A stretch of 64,000 nt of DNA from Arcuatula senhousia (GCA_963971305.1 OZ020313.1:24406602-24470601); one strand, 5' to 3'; numbered from the stretch's first letter, positions 36,735 to 49,801 are shown. A program made the numbers and translations. The notes: generated by a model from the sequence alone, not told the origin.

Positions 36735-39020
36735 ATTTTCCAAATAACATAAATTCTTATAAACACAGTATCAAAAATTCCATCAAAAATGATTTTTGTT
36801 TGTATGAATGGGAAGTTCGCTCGTAGTACATCAGTATGGTACTAATTAATAAAACAAAGGGTAATCTGTCGAAATCCACTTATTAAACTCTGACCACATC
36901 CGGTCTGACAAATAACGTCTGCGTCCTCGGCGGGAGTTCGATTATCTAATTAGCGCTAATTTATCTTTAATCACCGATGAAACAAGCGGTGCCCCTAGGG
37001 AGCGCCCCACGAGAGTTTGATTTGGATGTATCAACAAACACATCAGGCAGTGAATAATCACAACAAATATGCGTGTGTCAAGTGTTCAGAGGAATGCCAT
37101 TTTCATTGCTCATATATAAAATAGTGGAATAAATGTTTGATAAAATGAATTTTACAACCTACTAGAATATTTCATTACATTATCTTTTTTTAAACTGGTG
37201 TATCTTTAAATTAATTTAGCATAAATTAAACATGTTATAATCCACATGTCTTATGTTTTTTCATGTTTTATTTTACATTTACATATACGTCTTATATGTT
37301 TTTTTTTATTACAATTTGACTGCAGAAAATGGGGGGGGGGGGTACCAGGAGGTTGAAATTTCTCACCATTGAGGAAACTTGTGAACATGTTAGTTTATTT
37401 TTGACAGAAAAAAAAACACCTACTGCAGCTGAAACCCTCTTTCATTCTTGATTCGATTGCCCCCCTTTTACGTTTTTTTTTTGTTGTTCTGGATTCATTC
37501 TGAGACAATAATTAAATAATCATTTTATAGCATTTCCCCGTACTTTTTTCAAGGGAGATAATTTGTTTGAAATGTGTAGGTTAAACTAAAATTTTCAATT
37601 CATTTTTAGAAAATGAACGGTGACTTCCTTAACTTCAAAGACTAACCAATATTGATGTTTTGACAAAAATCTATCCCATCTATTTTCTTCTATAAAATCT
37701 ATATAATCATAATCAAATTTTATTAGCACAAGTTACGCCCAATGAAGGGCCAAAGGCTACAAACTATATAGAAATAGCCAAATTTGAACTGTTTTTGATC
37801 AAATTTCTACAAAAATTAAAAACGGTGACCTATAATTCTTTTTATTCTATTTTTGCGCACTCTGTATACCCCGCTAACCCTCAAAATTAACTGACAGTAA
37901 ACAGGAAGTTGATATCTGACAGACCTAATTCGATACCTGCAATAAAGTACTTATACTTAACTCACATGCCAAATATAAAGAACTAGTGATAAAGTGTCGG
38001 CGGAGAAAACTGTTACAAAAAGTTTCAACAATTAACCAGTAATGTTGAAAATTGACTAAGATAACTTATGTAACAGACCTAACTTAATACTCGCAATAAA
38101 ATACCCCGTAACTACCTCATATTCATACAATACCTAATTTCAAGCCACTGTGATATATAGTTGCTAAGAAAAATGTGAAGAAAATTTTCATTAATTGATA
38201 AGAAATTTTAAAAATCCGTACACAGGAAGAAGGTAACCGACAGACAATGATAATAGTAATTAAGGACATCATATTGAAGCAATTTATCAAATTTCAATTC
38301 CCTGATGAATAATGGAGAAGAAAACTGATACAAAAATTTCAACAATTTGCCTGTAACGCTGAAAATTTGTCCACAAACGGGAAGTAAATATCAGACAGAC
38401 CTAATGTCAGTAATCGCGATAAAGGACCTCATATTGAAGCAGTATTATATAAATTTCAAGCCACTGTGATATGTAGTTGCCGATAAAATGTTACGAAAAT
38501 TTTCAACAATTGACCTGTAATGTTGAAAATTGACTTATTCCATAAAAAAGAAGTAGATATCGGACAGACCTAATGTCAATACTCGCGATAATGTCTGTAT
38601 ACAGAAAGTAGATATCCGACAGACCTAATTTCGATACTTGCGATAAAAAAACCCATTCTAAAGCCATATACGGAAGCGGGGGCATAATTATGTAATATCA
38701 ACAATATAATTTGTAGATTTCAGACATGAATCTAGAAAAAAAGGTTCAAGCACAAAAAAAATTAGTATTGTTTCATTGTCACCCAAGTTAATTTAGTCAC
38801 ATAATATTATACCACATAGACAAAGCAGCTATTCTGGGCTAACCATTACTTTTAAGTTTTCTCCCTATTTGATTTCGACTTTATAAGTCAAGTATCATTA
38901 GTATGACTTTAAATCGTTACTTTAATTTGCTCCTTCAAGAAATTAAAGTGATGAGCTAAATATTTTTATTCAAATCCAGCACAATTAGCAATGCACCATG
39001 AACCCTCTTGTTTAATTAAA
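36735..39020. other. Upstream flank of gene B, no gene
   Basis: 36,880-37,020 is richer in G+C than its surroundings and holds the palindrome attagcgctaat (36,951-36,962), a plausible 5' regulatory region for gene B. A G12 run is at 37,331-37,342. 37,900-38,690 is a diverged tandem repeat described separately. No coding region. Confidence 0.4.
37900..38690. repeat. Diverged ~160-bp tandem repeat
   Basis: gacagacctaat or close variants occur near 37,918, 38,072, 38,238, 38,394, 38,561 and 38,616, each followed by (a/g)atactcgcgataaa. Between them are ccactgtgatatgtagttgc and gttacgaaaattttcaacaatt. A related single copy is at 48,940-49,070 in gene C intron 7. Confidence 0.7.
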
Positions 39021-39800
39021 CTTGAGGCTCCCAGGAGCCTGAATCGCTCACCTGATCTCTTATGCTGAAGCATCTTACCTAGTGTGCAACATGGTCTACA
39101 TGTACTTGGTAAGTAACATTAAAGCAACTAGTTAGGATAGAAAACACTTTTAAGATCAAGAAAACAAAGTTACAAAGCTTTCCATTTTGAAAAAGTTAGA
39201 ATTGATTGAAAACACTTAAAGGGGCGTAACTCTTAAAAGGATGATCTGACAATTTTGACCCTGAAATCATTTTTGTAGATCTTAATGAGCTGAACAATTT
39301 TGCAATGCTAACTATTCCTCTAGCTCTAATGGCTTTTTAAGATATAGTCCAAAAACTGTGAAAATGGTCAATTTTGACGATTAAGGGGAAATAACTCCTA
39401 TAAAGAGTCGTCCCTCAACTTTGACACATTGGAGAGTTTCGTAGAGCTTTTGGTGCCGAAGAAGGAAGGTTGCTTCGGATTTTCCCTATCTCTTATACTT
39501 TTTTAGCTATAAGCTAAAAACTATGGTCTGACGGCCCCCTGTTCTACTTTTAGTAACGACAGCCATGTTTGTTCGTCAACGTTCACAAATTTCACAAACT
39601 TGGTAGAGGGCATCCTAAATATCAAGTGTAAAAAGTTTCAAAGCAATTCCATCAGTGGTTTCAGAGGAGAAGATTTATAAAAATCCGTTAAAATTGATAG
39701 AAAAATCAGTTAAAGGGGGGCAACTCTTAAACGGTTGATCTGAAAATTTTGACCCTGAAATCATTTTTCTAGGTCTCAATGAGCTGAACAATTTTGCTTG
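39021..39800 (-). mobile_element. Truncated AGCTCACCTG-type element
   Basis: Starts (plus strand) cttgaggctcccaggagcctg and aatcgctcacctg, the right end of the family inverted. It ends without the other terminus inside 'tctcaatgagctgaacaat'. Internal text includes acagccatgtttgttcgtc. Confidence 0.6.
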
Positions 39801-41339
39801 TGGCCTCAAGCAACAGTTCGTAAATCATCTCCAGCACCTTGGGATAATAGTTTCGACTGCTCCATGACCAGGCATTAAATAACTGTATACTGTACATGTA
39901 TATCAAAGACCTTTTACGCTTATAACAATTATTGCCTAAAATGCCTTTGTTCAAATGTCATAAATGCATTCATGCACAAAACATTAAATGGCGAATTGAT
40001 GAGCATTTTTACACCTCCCCTTTCCCGTGCTTATTCAAAATCGAACATATTTACATGATCTAAAAAGCAGTTTTCATGTACAAGAGAACCAATTGCCATT
40101 TTCACAAAAAAACTTAAGTGTAAAAATAATCGTATTAAAGTTTGAATTTGAAGCATTAATTTTAACTGGTTGAATTCTTCACTTATCTTAAGCTTTTGTG
40201 AAAAGAGCTAATATTTTTCAATACGTATATATTTACCACGTCAAACAAAGTGAAACATTTCCAGCTGCATTTTTGAGATTTTAAATCATTAGTTTTTGTT
40301 TTTCATACTGTCGGTTGCTGAACGGATTTACAACCCCTGGTTTTTCCATTATGTGAAAAACCACTAGTTGATTGCGCAGCAAAACTGTTCCATTTTTAAG
40401 TATCGTAGATGCTTAATTCAAACTTGTTATTTAAAAAATGTCAATTCTGTAAAAAATATTTCGTTATATGGCCTTTATTATGGTTTATTTTTCCTGGAAA
40501 CTTAATTTAATTTACTGGTTCTCTTCTGCAATCATCGATGAGTTCTGCAAACGGACGCAAGTCTGGTACCAGTAAGGCTTCCCATTCCAAAAGATACCAA
40601 GATAGCTTCCTTCTAGTTAATCCCATTTCAATCTTTATTAAATTCGAAAAATTTAACCAGATAACGGCCATTTTGTCTTAATTAATTCCAAATAACTGCT
40701 TATGAAGCTAATTTGTAGAGGCTTTAAGAATCCAGATACCCTAGCAAATCTCATTAAAACGATTCTAAGCTCTTCAAGTGGCAATCTAATTAAATAGAAG
40801 GAATCTTTTGATCATAATATTTTGAAGAAGCTAAGAAAAGTTTGGACAAAAATAACTAGATCTTACAACTACTTGGATATTAAATAAGAAGTAAATTAGG
40901 AACAATCGCTATAAGATATTGCTTTACTTAAATTGCACTTCTGAAAAACATTTTATGAATTGGATTTTATTAAAATTTTATTTTTTTTTTTTACATCTTT
41001 TTTTCGAGTCAATATGAACAGTTAAGTTAGTTAAACCATTTTCTGCGTTTTAAATTCATATTTATTGACTATTGTTCAATAAAAAAAAATGCTTGAAACA
41101 GAAGGAAGTCTGATATTCTATCCGGTGGATATTTATATGGAAAACAACTTACAATAATTAAAACTAAAAACAAAAAAATCCATGATATTGGTAGAAATCT
41201 GAGAGGAACTAAATGGTCTGCTCATCGATTCGTTGTTTTTGCGTTTAATTGTGAAGATTTCAAATGATGGAGTTTTTAAACACTTAAGTCTCAAAAAAGT
41301 TTATTTTGGATACGGAATCTATGATGAATTAAGCCAAAT
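39801..41339. other. Upstream flank of gene C, no gene
   Basis: AT-rich, with no recognisable coding exon or complete repeat. The 5' UTR of gene C should lie in its last part; ATG codons at 41,321 and 41,324 form a two-codon upstream frame that ends in TAA before the proposed start. Confidence 0.35.
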
Positions 41340-44300
41340 ATGGTAAGAGCAATGATACTTTATCCTTTTTTGATATTTTTTGGTGATATTGGTTGATACA
41401 TAAAATTGATAAACATAATATGCTTTTGATCAGGAACTGTATAGATTTAGCAATGGGTTAAATTCGAGCAAATTTTACATGTACATGTATATGTATTCGG
41501 TAAAATAGAAGAAATATCCCCAGGTTCTTATATAAGCAGTTGAAAATGTATAATAATTAGAAATAGACTCAGTTTCTGATAGGATGGGTTGAATATGTAA
41601 AATAATTGTATGGTTATACCATGAGAGTATAAGTCAGCTAGGCTAATACACATCATGGTTCTACAAATTCTCAGCAACTTTTAATCATAGGCCTTCGTAT
41701 TTGGAATACAGCTTCAGGTAAGGGACCCTTATGGTAAAATGCGTTTTCAGAAATGTCGCTCATCTACTTCCTGTTAAACGAGCCGACTTAGATTTTTTCT
41801 ACTCATGCAGCGGGCGGGGGTTCCTAGAATCTGTTCTTGTTTCTTTACTATTAATATATTATTTACCCTTGTATATCGTCATTTTTCTCCTAGGTTGGCT
41901 GGGTGAGATGTTACATCCTCTTGTTGTACATGTTAAACTGTCTTCTCAATACTACAGGTAAGTAATGAATAGAGCAAGGAAGTAACCAAGAGTCACTCGA
42001 GTCTCGAAGTAAAAGAAAAAAGGCAAAGCAAGAACCGAAGACAAAACCACTGCACCACACCACATGAATACATACATGTAAAACCTAAATATTAACAAGA
42101 GAAAGCAACGGATGAAAAGGCAGATTTCGACTCGATTATTTCAATTGGTTACTAGTATATTGTACAATTGCGTCATCAACATTTTAATATGATACAAATT
42201 TAGTGGCGAATCCAGAAATTTTGAGGGAGGGGTGTGGGAACACCACTGGTCATGCTTCAATGATTTCCTATATATCCAACCAAATTTTCAGCCAGAAGGG
42301 GGCCTGGGCTGTCTTTGACAGTCATATGTTTGAAACTTCTTCATTTCTCTACGCAATAAACGTTAAGAGCTATCATAAGTCTTAACCAATTTGATTCAAT
42401 CTTTGTCACATTTGTGGTAATGAAAATATATTTGGCGACTTTCTCTACACATCTATTACTTTTAAGGGTATAAATTGTCGGGATAATGAAATTTGATTAA
42501 TATTTGCCACTTTATAAGACTGCTTAATGCTAAGTCGAAATGCTTCCTCACACTCCGTAATTTCCCAGGAGAAATCTGATGCATTAAGATAAATATTCTT
42601 TGTGGTATGAACGTATATATGTAATTGTTTCTGGAAATAAAACAACAATAAATATAATAGCAAAAGAATCGGATGTATTGTTTTAGCTTATTTTATAGTA
42701 TTCTTAGTGTGAACTTTTCTAAACAAATTCAATTAAAATCTTGAAAATTCCTTGTTTCTTTTAATTGTTATAGGTTGAGTAGGAATATCTCACAGTTCAA
42801 AGGGGTTTATCAAAGAAGTCAAAATGACCACCATCTTTAATTTTGGATACATAAAAGATATGCCTGTTTACCAAACTGTTATCTAACTCTTTTCTTTCTA
42901 ATTTACAGAATGTAAATTCAACTGTTCTATAGCGCCTTACCTCAGAGACCGCTGGTACCTTGTGAATCAACCCAGAACCATTCTGAGGGTCCGCAGAAAG
43001 AGTGTGGTGTTTAAAGAGCCCGGGAAAGAAACTCTCCGGTACAAATGTGCCGAGAACAAAGGGAATACATATTTACTGAGGTAAAATCGAATATTTTCTT
43101 ATTCAGTTGATTGAAAAGATTTTTAAAGACTTTTCTGCGATTGGTTTTAACTACTGAATGCTAAACATTTTTTGTCCGCTTGAATCCAACTGCAATTGTT
43201 GTAGGTTCGAGGCCATAGAACCCGATTTAATTTATGAAAGCAATTCCAATTCCGGTTTGAAGTCAGGGCCATTGTGACTACGTTTTCGTGTTATATTATC
43301 AAGGTCATTCTATGTAGAAAACAAGCAGTCCATTTCAAAGAAGATTTGAATTGCATACATTGTTGTTTGCAAGGCAATGAACGTGGCTTCAGTCCGGGGC
43401 TTCAGTTCAGAATAACGTACTTAGAAAAAGGACATTGGCTTGAATACGGGAACATATAAAATTTCAAGTAAATGACTTCGTTTTGTTTCCATAGAGAAGC
43501 CAAATTAGAAGACCATCCATAACTAATCTGGCGGAAGTTTGAAAGCTTGTTTCATTCGAGTTATTGAAAACCCATTAAAACTTCAGATATAAATATTTTA
43601 ACATATAGACAACGTAGAACATACTTAAAGCGTCAAATGGAGGATTCGCTGCCTGTTGTGCAATCATCATTGATGAGTCTAGCTTTTGATGAGTCGGATC
43701 GGATAATTAGCTTTCAAACGGTCAATTAGCGATTGTAGATACATTTCAACTTAGATGTTTAACAGAATAATTACGTCATGTTTTGGAGATATGAATCGCA
43801 ATCTCGTATATGATCACTTACTGAATCTGCTATGATTTGGCAATGATAAGTATTGGGGCGTTGTCTTTGATGTACTAGTAAATGGTTTCAAAAATTTCTT
43901 TCGTTGACAAATAAAATCATAGACTTATATTAGAACTGTTATGGGAAAAACAAGTAGGCTCATGTGAGCCAAATTTTTTAGGCAAATACAGTATTAAGTT
44001 TAGTATTGCATTATCCCTTTTTGTTTTGGACAGGGGCAATGCATTAGTTATTTTGTGCCTGTCGAACAATAAAAAAGGAAGAATAAAGTTTCAACAACTA
44101 TATAGTAAAGATCTGGTATACACAATTTAAAGCATTTTGAAGGCAAAATAAAAGCGCCCCACCAATAAAGGCATACAACACAGTCTATAAATGTGACGTT
44201 GGACAAGACATTTTTGACTTCGGTAAACATTTAAGTCACATATTTTAAGAATGCAGCATGACATTTAAATAAAACATATATTTCTAAAGAGGCGAAAAAA

Positions 44301-47300
44301 TGTGGTTTGAGTATGCGAATCGTGTTTAATATATATCTTAAAAATATAGAACTACACAAATACAAGAAAGAGGAACACTCGGCTTGGTCGCAATACCATG
44401 CGTAACGTCCCACTGAATCAGCTATGATTTGGCAAAGATAAGTATTGGGGCGTTGTCTTTGATGTAATAGTAAATGGTTTCAAACGTTTTTTTTTCTCTT
44501 TTGTTTTTAGCCTGTGCTCATTTTATATATTATACATTCATTACATTTTAGCACTTTAAAATACACATGACATAATAACTTATGGAATATTATAATATTA
44601 TAAGATACATGTACACGTAGGTGCTTGTTTTATTTTAATTTGGGCCCGGATCGTAAATAGAACTGCAGCAGAGACTATAGCTTGTCTTAATAGGCGACTA
44701 AGACTCTCGGGATTCTGACATCCGGTTAGTGCTTTTCCCATAGAGCGACGAAGTGTATACCCTAGGTGGAATGGCTGTATAGTGTGTCACTCGTCCCCTG
44801 GGTTGTCAGGTCTATAATGCAGAAACTCTGACCGCTGACCATAGCTATAGTGGGCCAACGTGTGTGGAGAACGCCACGCTTCATGCGTGTAAAAGATCCC
44901 TTTGTGGACTGCCCAGTAGTTCACCATATAGGCCAAATTTTCCACCTCTACGTATACCTCTCTGCCTTTCTTGTCAAAGCTAAACTGGTCAACCTGTTCC
45001 AACGTCCGTACAGAACAACAAGTTTGACCAGTTTATTGTCATAGCATCAAATTTACTGTTCCTTTGTTATTCACCCGCCCCATATTTCTCACCATTATTT
45101 CATGTTCACATAGTGTTGCAAGGGCGTAAAACACCAACTCGCTCACTCACTCACTGGCTTTATGATGCATTGATTGCTAAGGTCTTTCCCTTTCCAAAGA
45201 AAAAATCCTTATTTGATTTTTTCTTATGATTTTATAATTGTAGCTGTCAATCCATTAACTATATTTACTAAATAAATATTTCACACGAAATTGAGGAGAC
45301 ACTTCTAACAAAAGGTTAAAGTTTGAATTTCATAGAACACTCAATATATTGTTGTAAATATCAAAACTATTAAGTTTATAAAAGTTTTATATTTGAATAT
45401 ATCAGAAATTAAGCACAAAATGACAAGAACGTTTTATGGAAAATGAATGTCAAGATCGGTCAACATCTGTTGAAAATATGAAAGCACTTCCATGATTTGA
45501 ATTACTTTAAAATTTGCCCCTCTAGTAATACCGACCCGCAAATGAAGTTTGGGGCATATGGTAATCACTCTGTCTGTCTGTCTGTCCATAGCATCGCCTA
45601 AATTCCGTCTAAACGGTTTAATGAATTTCGACAAAACGTCACACAAAAGATTTATAATATATGGGGATATGCATGAAGAAATTTCACAAAGCTCGAATAA
45701 CATTCAGGGGAATTTTGATTTTTAATTATATTGTTCAAAGTGATTATGGTAAACGCAACACCTACCAATTTAACCGCTAAATGCATGGATTGTGTTGAAA
45801 CTTTACATGAAGGTACATCATACATAATAGATGTGCATATTTTAATGCGCTCAATTACTATTCTGGAGAAATTAATGGACTTCAGGGTTATTTTTGGCAA
45901 TATAAAGTCCAACATGAAACGCGGAATATCCTTTCATGAGCTCGGTCAATATTTTCCTGTTTTTTTTTCAGAATCCGTGACTACAGGCCTGGGATGCATG
46001 GCTATCTGTGTATTGGATTTGCTTATATTGCCTACCATGCAAGAGCCGAGTACAGCCTTGTGCGACTCAATGGTAAAAAAGGTTTATCAAATTGCGAACA
46101 ACTTTTTCTAACATACCATGACATCAGTTTTCTTGAAAGAAAACAAAGATATTCTGATCGATTTGGATTATAGTAGGAAACTCGGAATTGCAAAAGACAA
46201 AATCAATGGACACCAAACGAAAAACAAAACCAAACTATAAGAGCCAACAACTTAACAAATAAACGTAAAACATTGTGTTTACTCTTTTACTTTACATACT
46301 TTAAAGCACACAGTAAATCGGATTGGTTATAGCTTTACAGAACATAAAACATATACATGAATACAAAAAAAAAACATAAATCATGGAGGTATCTAAATTT
46401 TACAATAATCAGTGTACAACTAAAATATTTATGACGGGTCTCCTTCTCTCAGTTCTAATGACTGTTTAATAAAATCCTGAAATCTTTTTGAATACATATA
46501 ACCACACGAAGACTGATAAAGCAGATTTCGAGAAAGGTAAACGAACACTTTTCTAGAAAAAAACACGAAATTTTAACCGCTTTGAGATATTCCCTTTACA
46601 CGTCCTATTTTTCATTTCAGATCCTGCGGTAGGACACAGTATTATGGGGCCTATGTTGTACAGAGGCGATTTCGGTCATCTAGCATTAAATGATGTCTGT
46701 CTAGGATCGTCTGTCCCAGTATACAGTTACCTCCAAAGAACAAGTAAAAAGTTTTTGTGACATTTAAGTATTTTAAATATTGCAAAACGGGAGAACAATT
46801 TTGCAAGGGTTGTTAATGTGCAAACTTACGTCATCAATAAAGTCAAAAATACCATTTCAAATGTAAAATAAACCTTACCATTACACTTGTACGTAATTCG
46901 TTAAAGGACATGGTACGGTAAGAGCCATATGTGGCCCCCTATTTTATGAAAAAATAAATCTTGCGAAAATTATTAAAATGCACTTTATATATGGAGTAAA
47001 ATGGTTCAAATTTATGAGTATGCTTTCCATTTCCAATAATCTTTTCGGTTTTCAATTTTATAGAGACCTAAAACAGAGTAAAATCAACAAAATCGAGAAA
47101 AATGCTGATTTTTAGAGCTTACATTGTTATTTTCAAAGGCCTCCGTCTACGTGACCCATAGATTTCTTAACTTATTTAGACTTTAATTGAAGTAAGTTTT
47201 AAAGTTAATTTGCAAAATGTCTGGGTCAAAAAGGCGGAGGCATCCAAAAATTGAAAAAATGACGCAAAATTCGTCCATTTTCAGCCAATTTGACAGAAAT

Positions 47301-49295
47301 CTCTCATATTTGTTTTGATTTGACATCCTATTTTCACCAATATCAGATGCTACGCTTAAAAAATTATTAGAACAAGTTTGTTCATTTACTTGAACTTCTA
47401 AATAGCATAAGAAATCTTTTCCATATCAATTTTAAAATTTTGAATTATAGAGGGGGCCAAATATGGGCAGGAAAAGTACTATTTTGCCAACAGTATTGTA
47501 GTTGATTTGTTGAAAGAATTGAAACCGTGTTCATTGAAATCATGAGAAATGATGTATGCAGTTCCATACAACCATTATAGTCAGGTTCGTTGTGGTGTCC
47601 TACTCAAAAGTCGACGGTTTACTTCCGGTGATACTTCGCCTTTTTACACAAACACTAACACACCATCACCATAAATCCTAACCAAACAATGGGACGTATA
47701 GAAATGTGATTTTTCAGATTTTGTCATATTTTGTAGGTCCCGGATGTAAATTTCCCAGAAGTCTACGTCAAAGATGGAGTACGTCGATAAAATCAGCATG
47801 GCGGGTAGCATTTTCTAAGTCTGATTTTATCTTAACATTGATGAATGGGACAGATGTGGTGTTTAGATGTGAAAAGAGAGACAAAAATATATTTCAACTT
47901 AGGTAGGAGATGGTATTGATTTATAATGACCATTGCAATTGTCATAAACAAGTTTGAATCTGTTTGTAACCGGAGAGGATGATTAAACATCTCCGCGGTC
48001 AGGGTTCGATCCCAAGTTGTTTCAAAGTTTTAATAAGTTCTTACAAAGTACCATGTTCTCAATACTTTTAATTGGACCACTGGGGATTGCCCCTGGCATT
48101 TTGGGTAGGGAGTTAAAGGCCACCAGTTAGAAAAACGTGATGTTCTAGCTGGTGGCCCTTTGACTCTCGACCCCAAATGGTGGTTTTCTAGCTTGTTGCC
48201 CTTCGACTCTCGACCCCAAATGCAGGAAACTATTCCACATAATGATCAGGCAGGGGCTGGCACATTATTGATAATTTCTGATTTTAGATTTTGGGGTATA
48301 GATGCATTCATTTCATCTTAAAAACAAACCCAATGCAGTTTTTAGGTTATAAAATATAGTTGGTGTCTAGATATTTTTTGACTGGTTATATAGGAACAAA
48401 TTATGGCGGGAAACTTTCCCGTACTTTTTACTGTACAATGTAACTAAACTTTGAGAGGTAATATCTCCTAAACCCAAGACTGACTTAAAAATTTAGATGT
48501 CAAAACAAATTTTTGGGGGGTTGATTTACCTAATTTTGTGTATTTTTCATCGATGTGCCACCCTATAAACAGTATCTGCCTGATTCCTAGAAAAAGTAGT
48601 ACTTATTTTTTTGTTTTGCAGGGCGAGTAACATTGCTACAAATAAAGATGGAGTGCTGTGCCTTAGAATTAAACCCGTACGTAACGACCCGTTCTACGAC
48701 TTTGAACTTGCCAGGATGAACAGTAAGCTATATATATATTTACAGCTATTTGAACCCTTGTAAAGCCCAAATTTGCCAATTGTTTCATAAATTTTCAACC
48801 CGAGGGGTTTGAAGCTTGAGTGTGTATTTATTGGTTTATAATAAATCGATCCCCGGTACAGGTTAACCAATAAACAAGTTATAGTGTTCTTCATTTAACT
48901 TTGGTTTAAAATTCATGAAATATAAAATAAACAGGAAGTAGGTAAGCAATAGATCTGAAATCATATTTTACGGTATGGGAATCCATAGTGATGCTGCATA
49001 TCAAATATCTAGAGGCTGTGATCAGTATAGTTGCTGAGAAAACTGTTACGAAAATTATAACATAAATGTTAGCCATCGATAAGATATTGTTCCTGAACTT
49101 TCGGTGTTATAATTATAATGGTATAAAGAACTTTTTGTCTTATTTAAAATTATCAATTTTGTTGTAGGTGGCAGCACTGAACTTGGAATGATTATGACTA
49201 TACCTCGGGGAAGCCCCTTCCACATGCACGAAGATTGTGATTGGATAGACAGTCCGGCGCGTTCGGAATTCCTCTACTCTAATACAAAAGGATAG
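41340..49295 (+). CDS. Gene C: secreted protein with two tandem four-cysteine modules
   Basis: Exons 41340-41342, 41894-41957, 42909-43080, 45972-46072, 46621-46743, 47737-47902, 48622-48722 and 49168-49295 join to 285 codons plus stop, all GT-AG with matching phases. The start is inferred: exon 1 contributes only the ATG, followed directly by gtaaga, and exon 2 then reads VGWVRCYILLLYMLNCLL, a good signal peptide. Module 1 (~23-154) and module 2 (~155-285) align: CKF...LR.RW, (Y/F)(K/R)C, a G-x-LC or V-LC step, and a D/E-x-C near the end. They are encoded by exon triplets of 172/101/123 and 166/101/128 bases in the same phases (1-2-1). The module resembles the CxFP...W type found in uncharacterised animal extracellular proteins (possibly Pfam DUF7042-7045), but I cannot confirm this. 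Function unknown. Confidence 0.75.
41529..41536 (+). promoter_or_regulatory. TATATAAG box inside gene C intron 1
   Basis: TATATAAG followed ~180 bp later by a good donor (cttcag|gtaagg, 41,717). Transcripts from here would splice 41,717 to 41,894 and have their first in-frame ATG at 41,930, which shortens the signal peptide. An alternative promoter is possible but unproven. Confidence 0.25.
43822..44490. repeat. ~80-bp direct repeat pair in gene C intron 3
   Basis: ctgaatc(t/a)gctatgatttggcaa(t/a)gataag then tattggggcgttgtctttga occurs at 43,822-43,905 and 44,412-44,490, about 590 bp apart. The space between them contains no recognised coding sequence. Confidence 0.7.
44660..45155 (+). mobile_element. 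Probable non-LTR/SINE 3' end in gene C intron 3
   Basis: Moderate-G+C block ending gttgcaagggcgtaaaacacc, then aactcgctcactcactcactgg. A short tandem CACT tail after a 'gcgtaaaacacc' end is typical of molluscan non-LTR or SINE 3' termini. The interior has gtgtaaaagatccctttgtgg. No protein frame recognised. Confidence 0.45.
45526..45950 (+). mobile_element. Decayed GGTATAATG-type element next to gene C exon 4
   Basis: Starts accgacccgcaaatgaagttt with ggggcatatggtaatc and a tctgtctgtctgtctg run, and ends acgcggaatatcctttcatg plus agctcgg. Matches the family at 1-290 and 52,934-53,863. Its right end is ~20 bp from the acceptor at 45,971. Confidence 0.55.
46920..47472. mobile_element. Inverted-repeat element in gene C intron 5
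   Basis: The left end gccatatgtggccccctattt and the right end atagagggggccaaatatggg are inverted copies of a CCATAT(T/G)TGGCCCCCT terminus. The interior is AT-rich with no frame. Confidence 0.5.
48118..48158. repeat. Hairpin in gene C intron 6
   Basis: ggccaccagttagaaaaac pairs with gttctagctggtggcc. The following 'ctttgactctcgaccccaaatg' is repeated 40-45 bp further on. Confidence 0.6.
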
Positions 49296-49801
49296 AAGCT
49301 ATATTTTAGCATTTTAAATTTTCATTTGAACATTCTACCTGCCAAATGCATTTATGACAACCAATAATGGATAGGGCAAATGTTGAAAGATTAGAAAATA
49401 ACCTCTATATATTTTAGATTTCTGTGAAAAAAAAAACAATTTGGTCTAGCATGTCCAGACCCTGAGTCGGCATATCAAAATTGTAGACACGATGGGTTAT
49501 TTAGTTTCTTGCAAAATTCATTGGAAATTTACGAATGAGAAAATGTAAAGGTTAAGGAGAGCGTTTATATTAAAATGACAATTATAGATTATTTTAAAAG
49601 AAAGTTTTTAAGAGAAACATGTTTAATAGGTCCTTTCTCGAGTTGAGCGCGTTATCCAAATTATTAGTTTTATTAGATATATTACTAGTATATATTTTGA
49701 GCAGAAGGTTAAATCTACATTATATTTCTATTTGTATGTCTTTATTGTCATAGATTCATAAATAAATATATGATTTATTAATAAAACTTATTTTATTTGT
49801 G
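49296..49801. promoter_or_regulatory. Shared 3' region with opposed poly(A) signals
   Basis: Convergent genes C (stop 49,295) and D (stop 49,802) are 506 bp apart. Plus-strand AATAAA occurs at 49,761-49,766 and 49,780-49,785. Minus-strand AATAAA (tttatt) occurs at 49,774-49,779 and 49,792-49,797. If used, the gene C plus-strand signals lie only ~20-40 bp from gene D's stop, so gene C transcripts would reach gene D's last exon. Confidence 0.5.

Noticed and set aside
41731..41961. 76-codon plus-strand frame over gene C exon 2
   Set aside because: Splicing in this frame meets a stop at once in exon 3; the alternative frame gives a signal peptide and continues through all exons.
44787..45044. 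Two overlapping opposite-strand frames
   Set aside because: They lie in the probable non-LTR/SINE block and resemble no protein.
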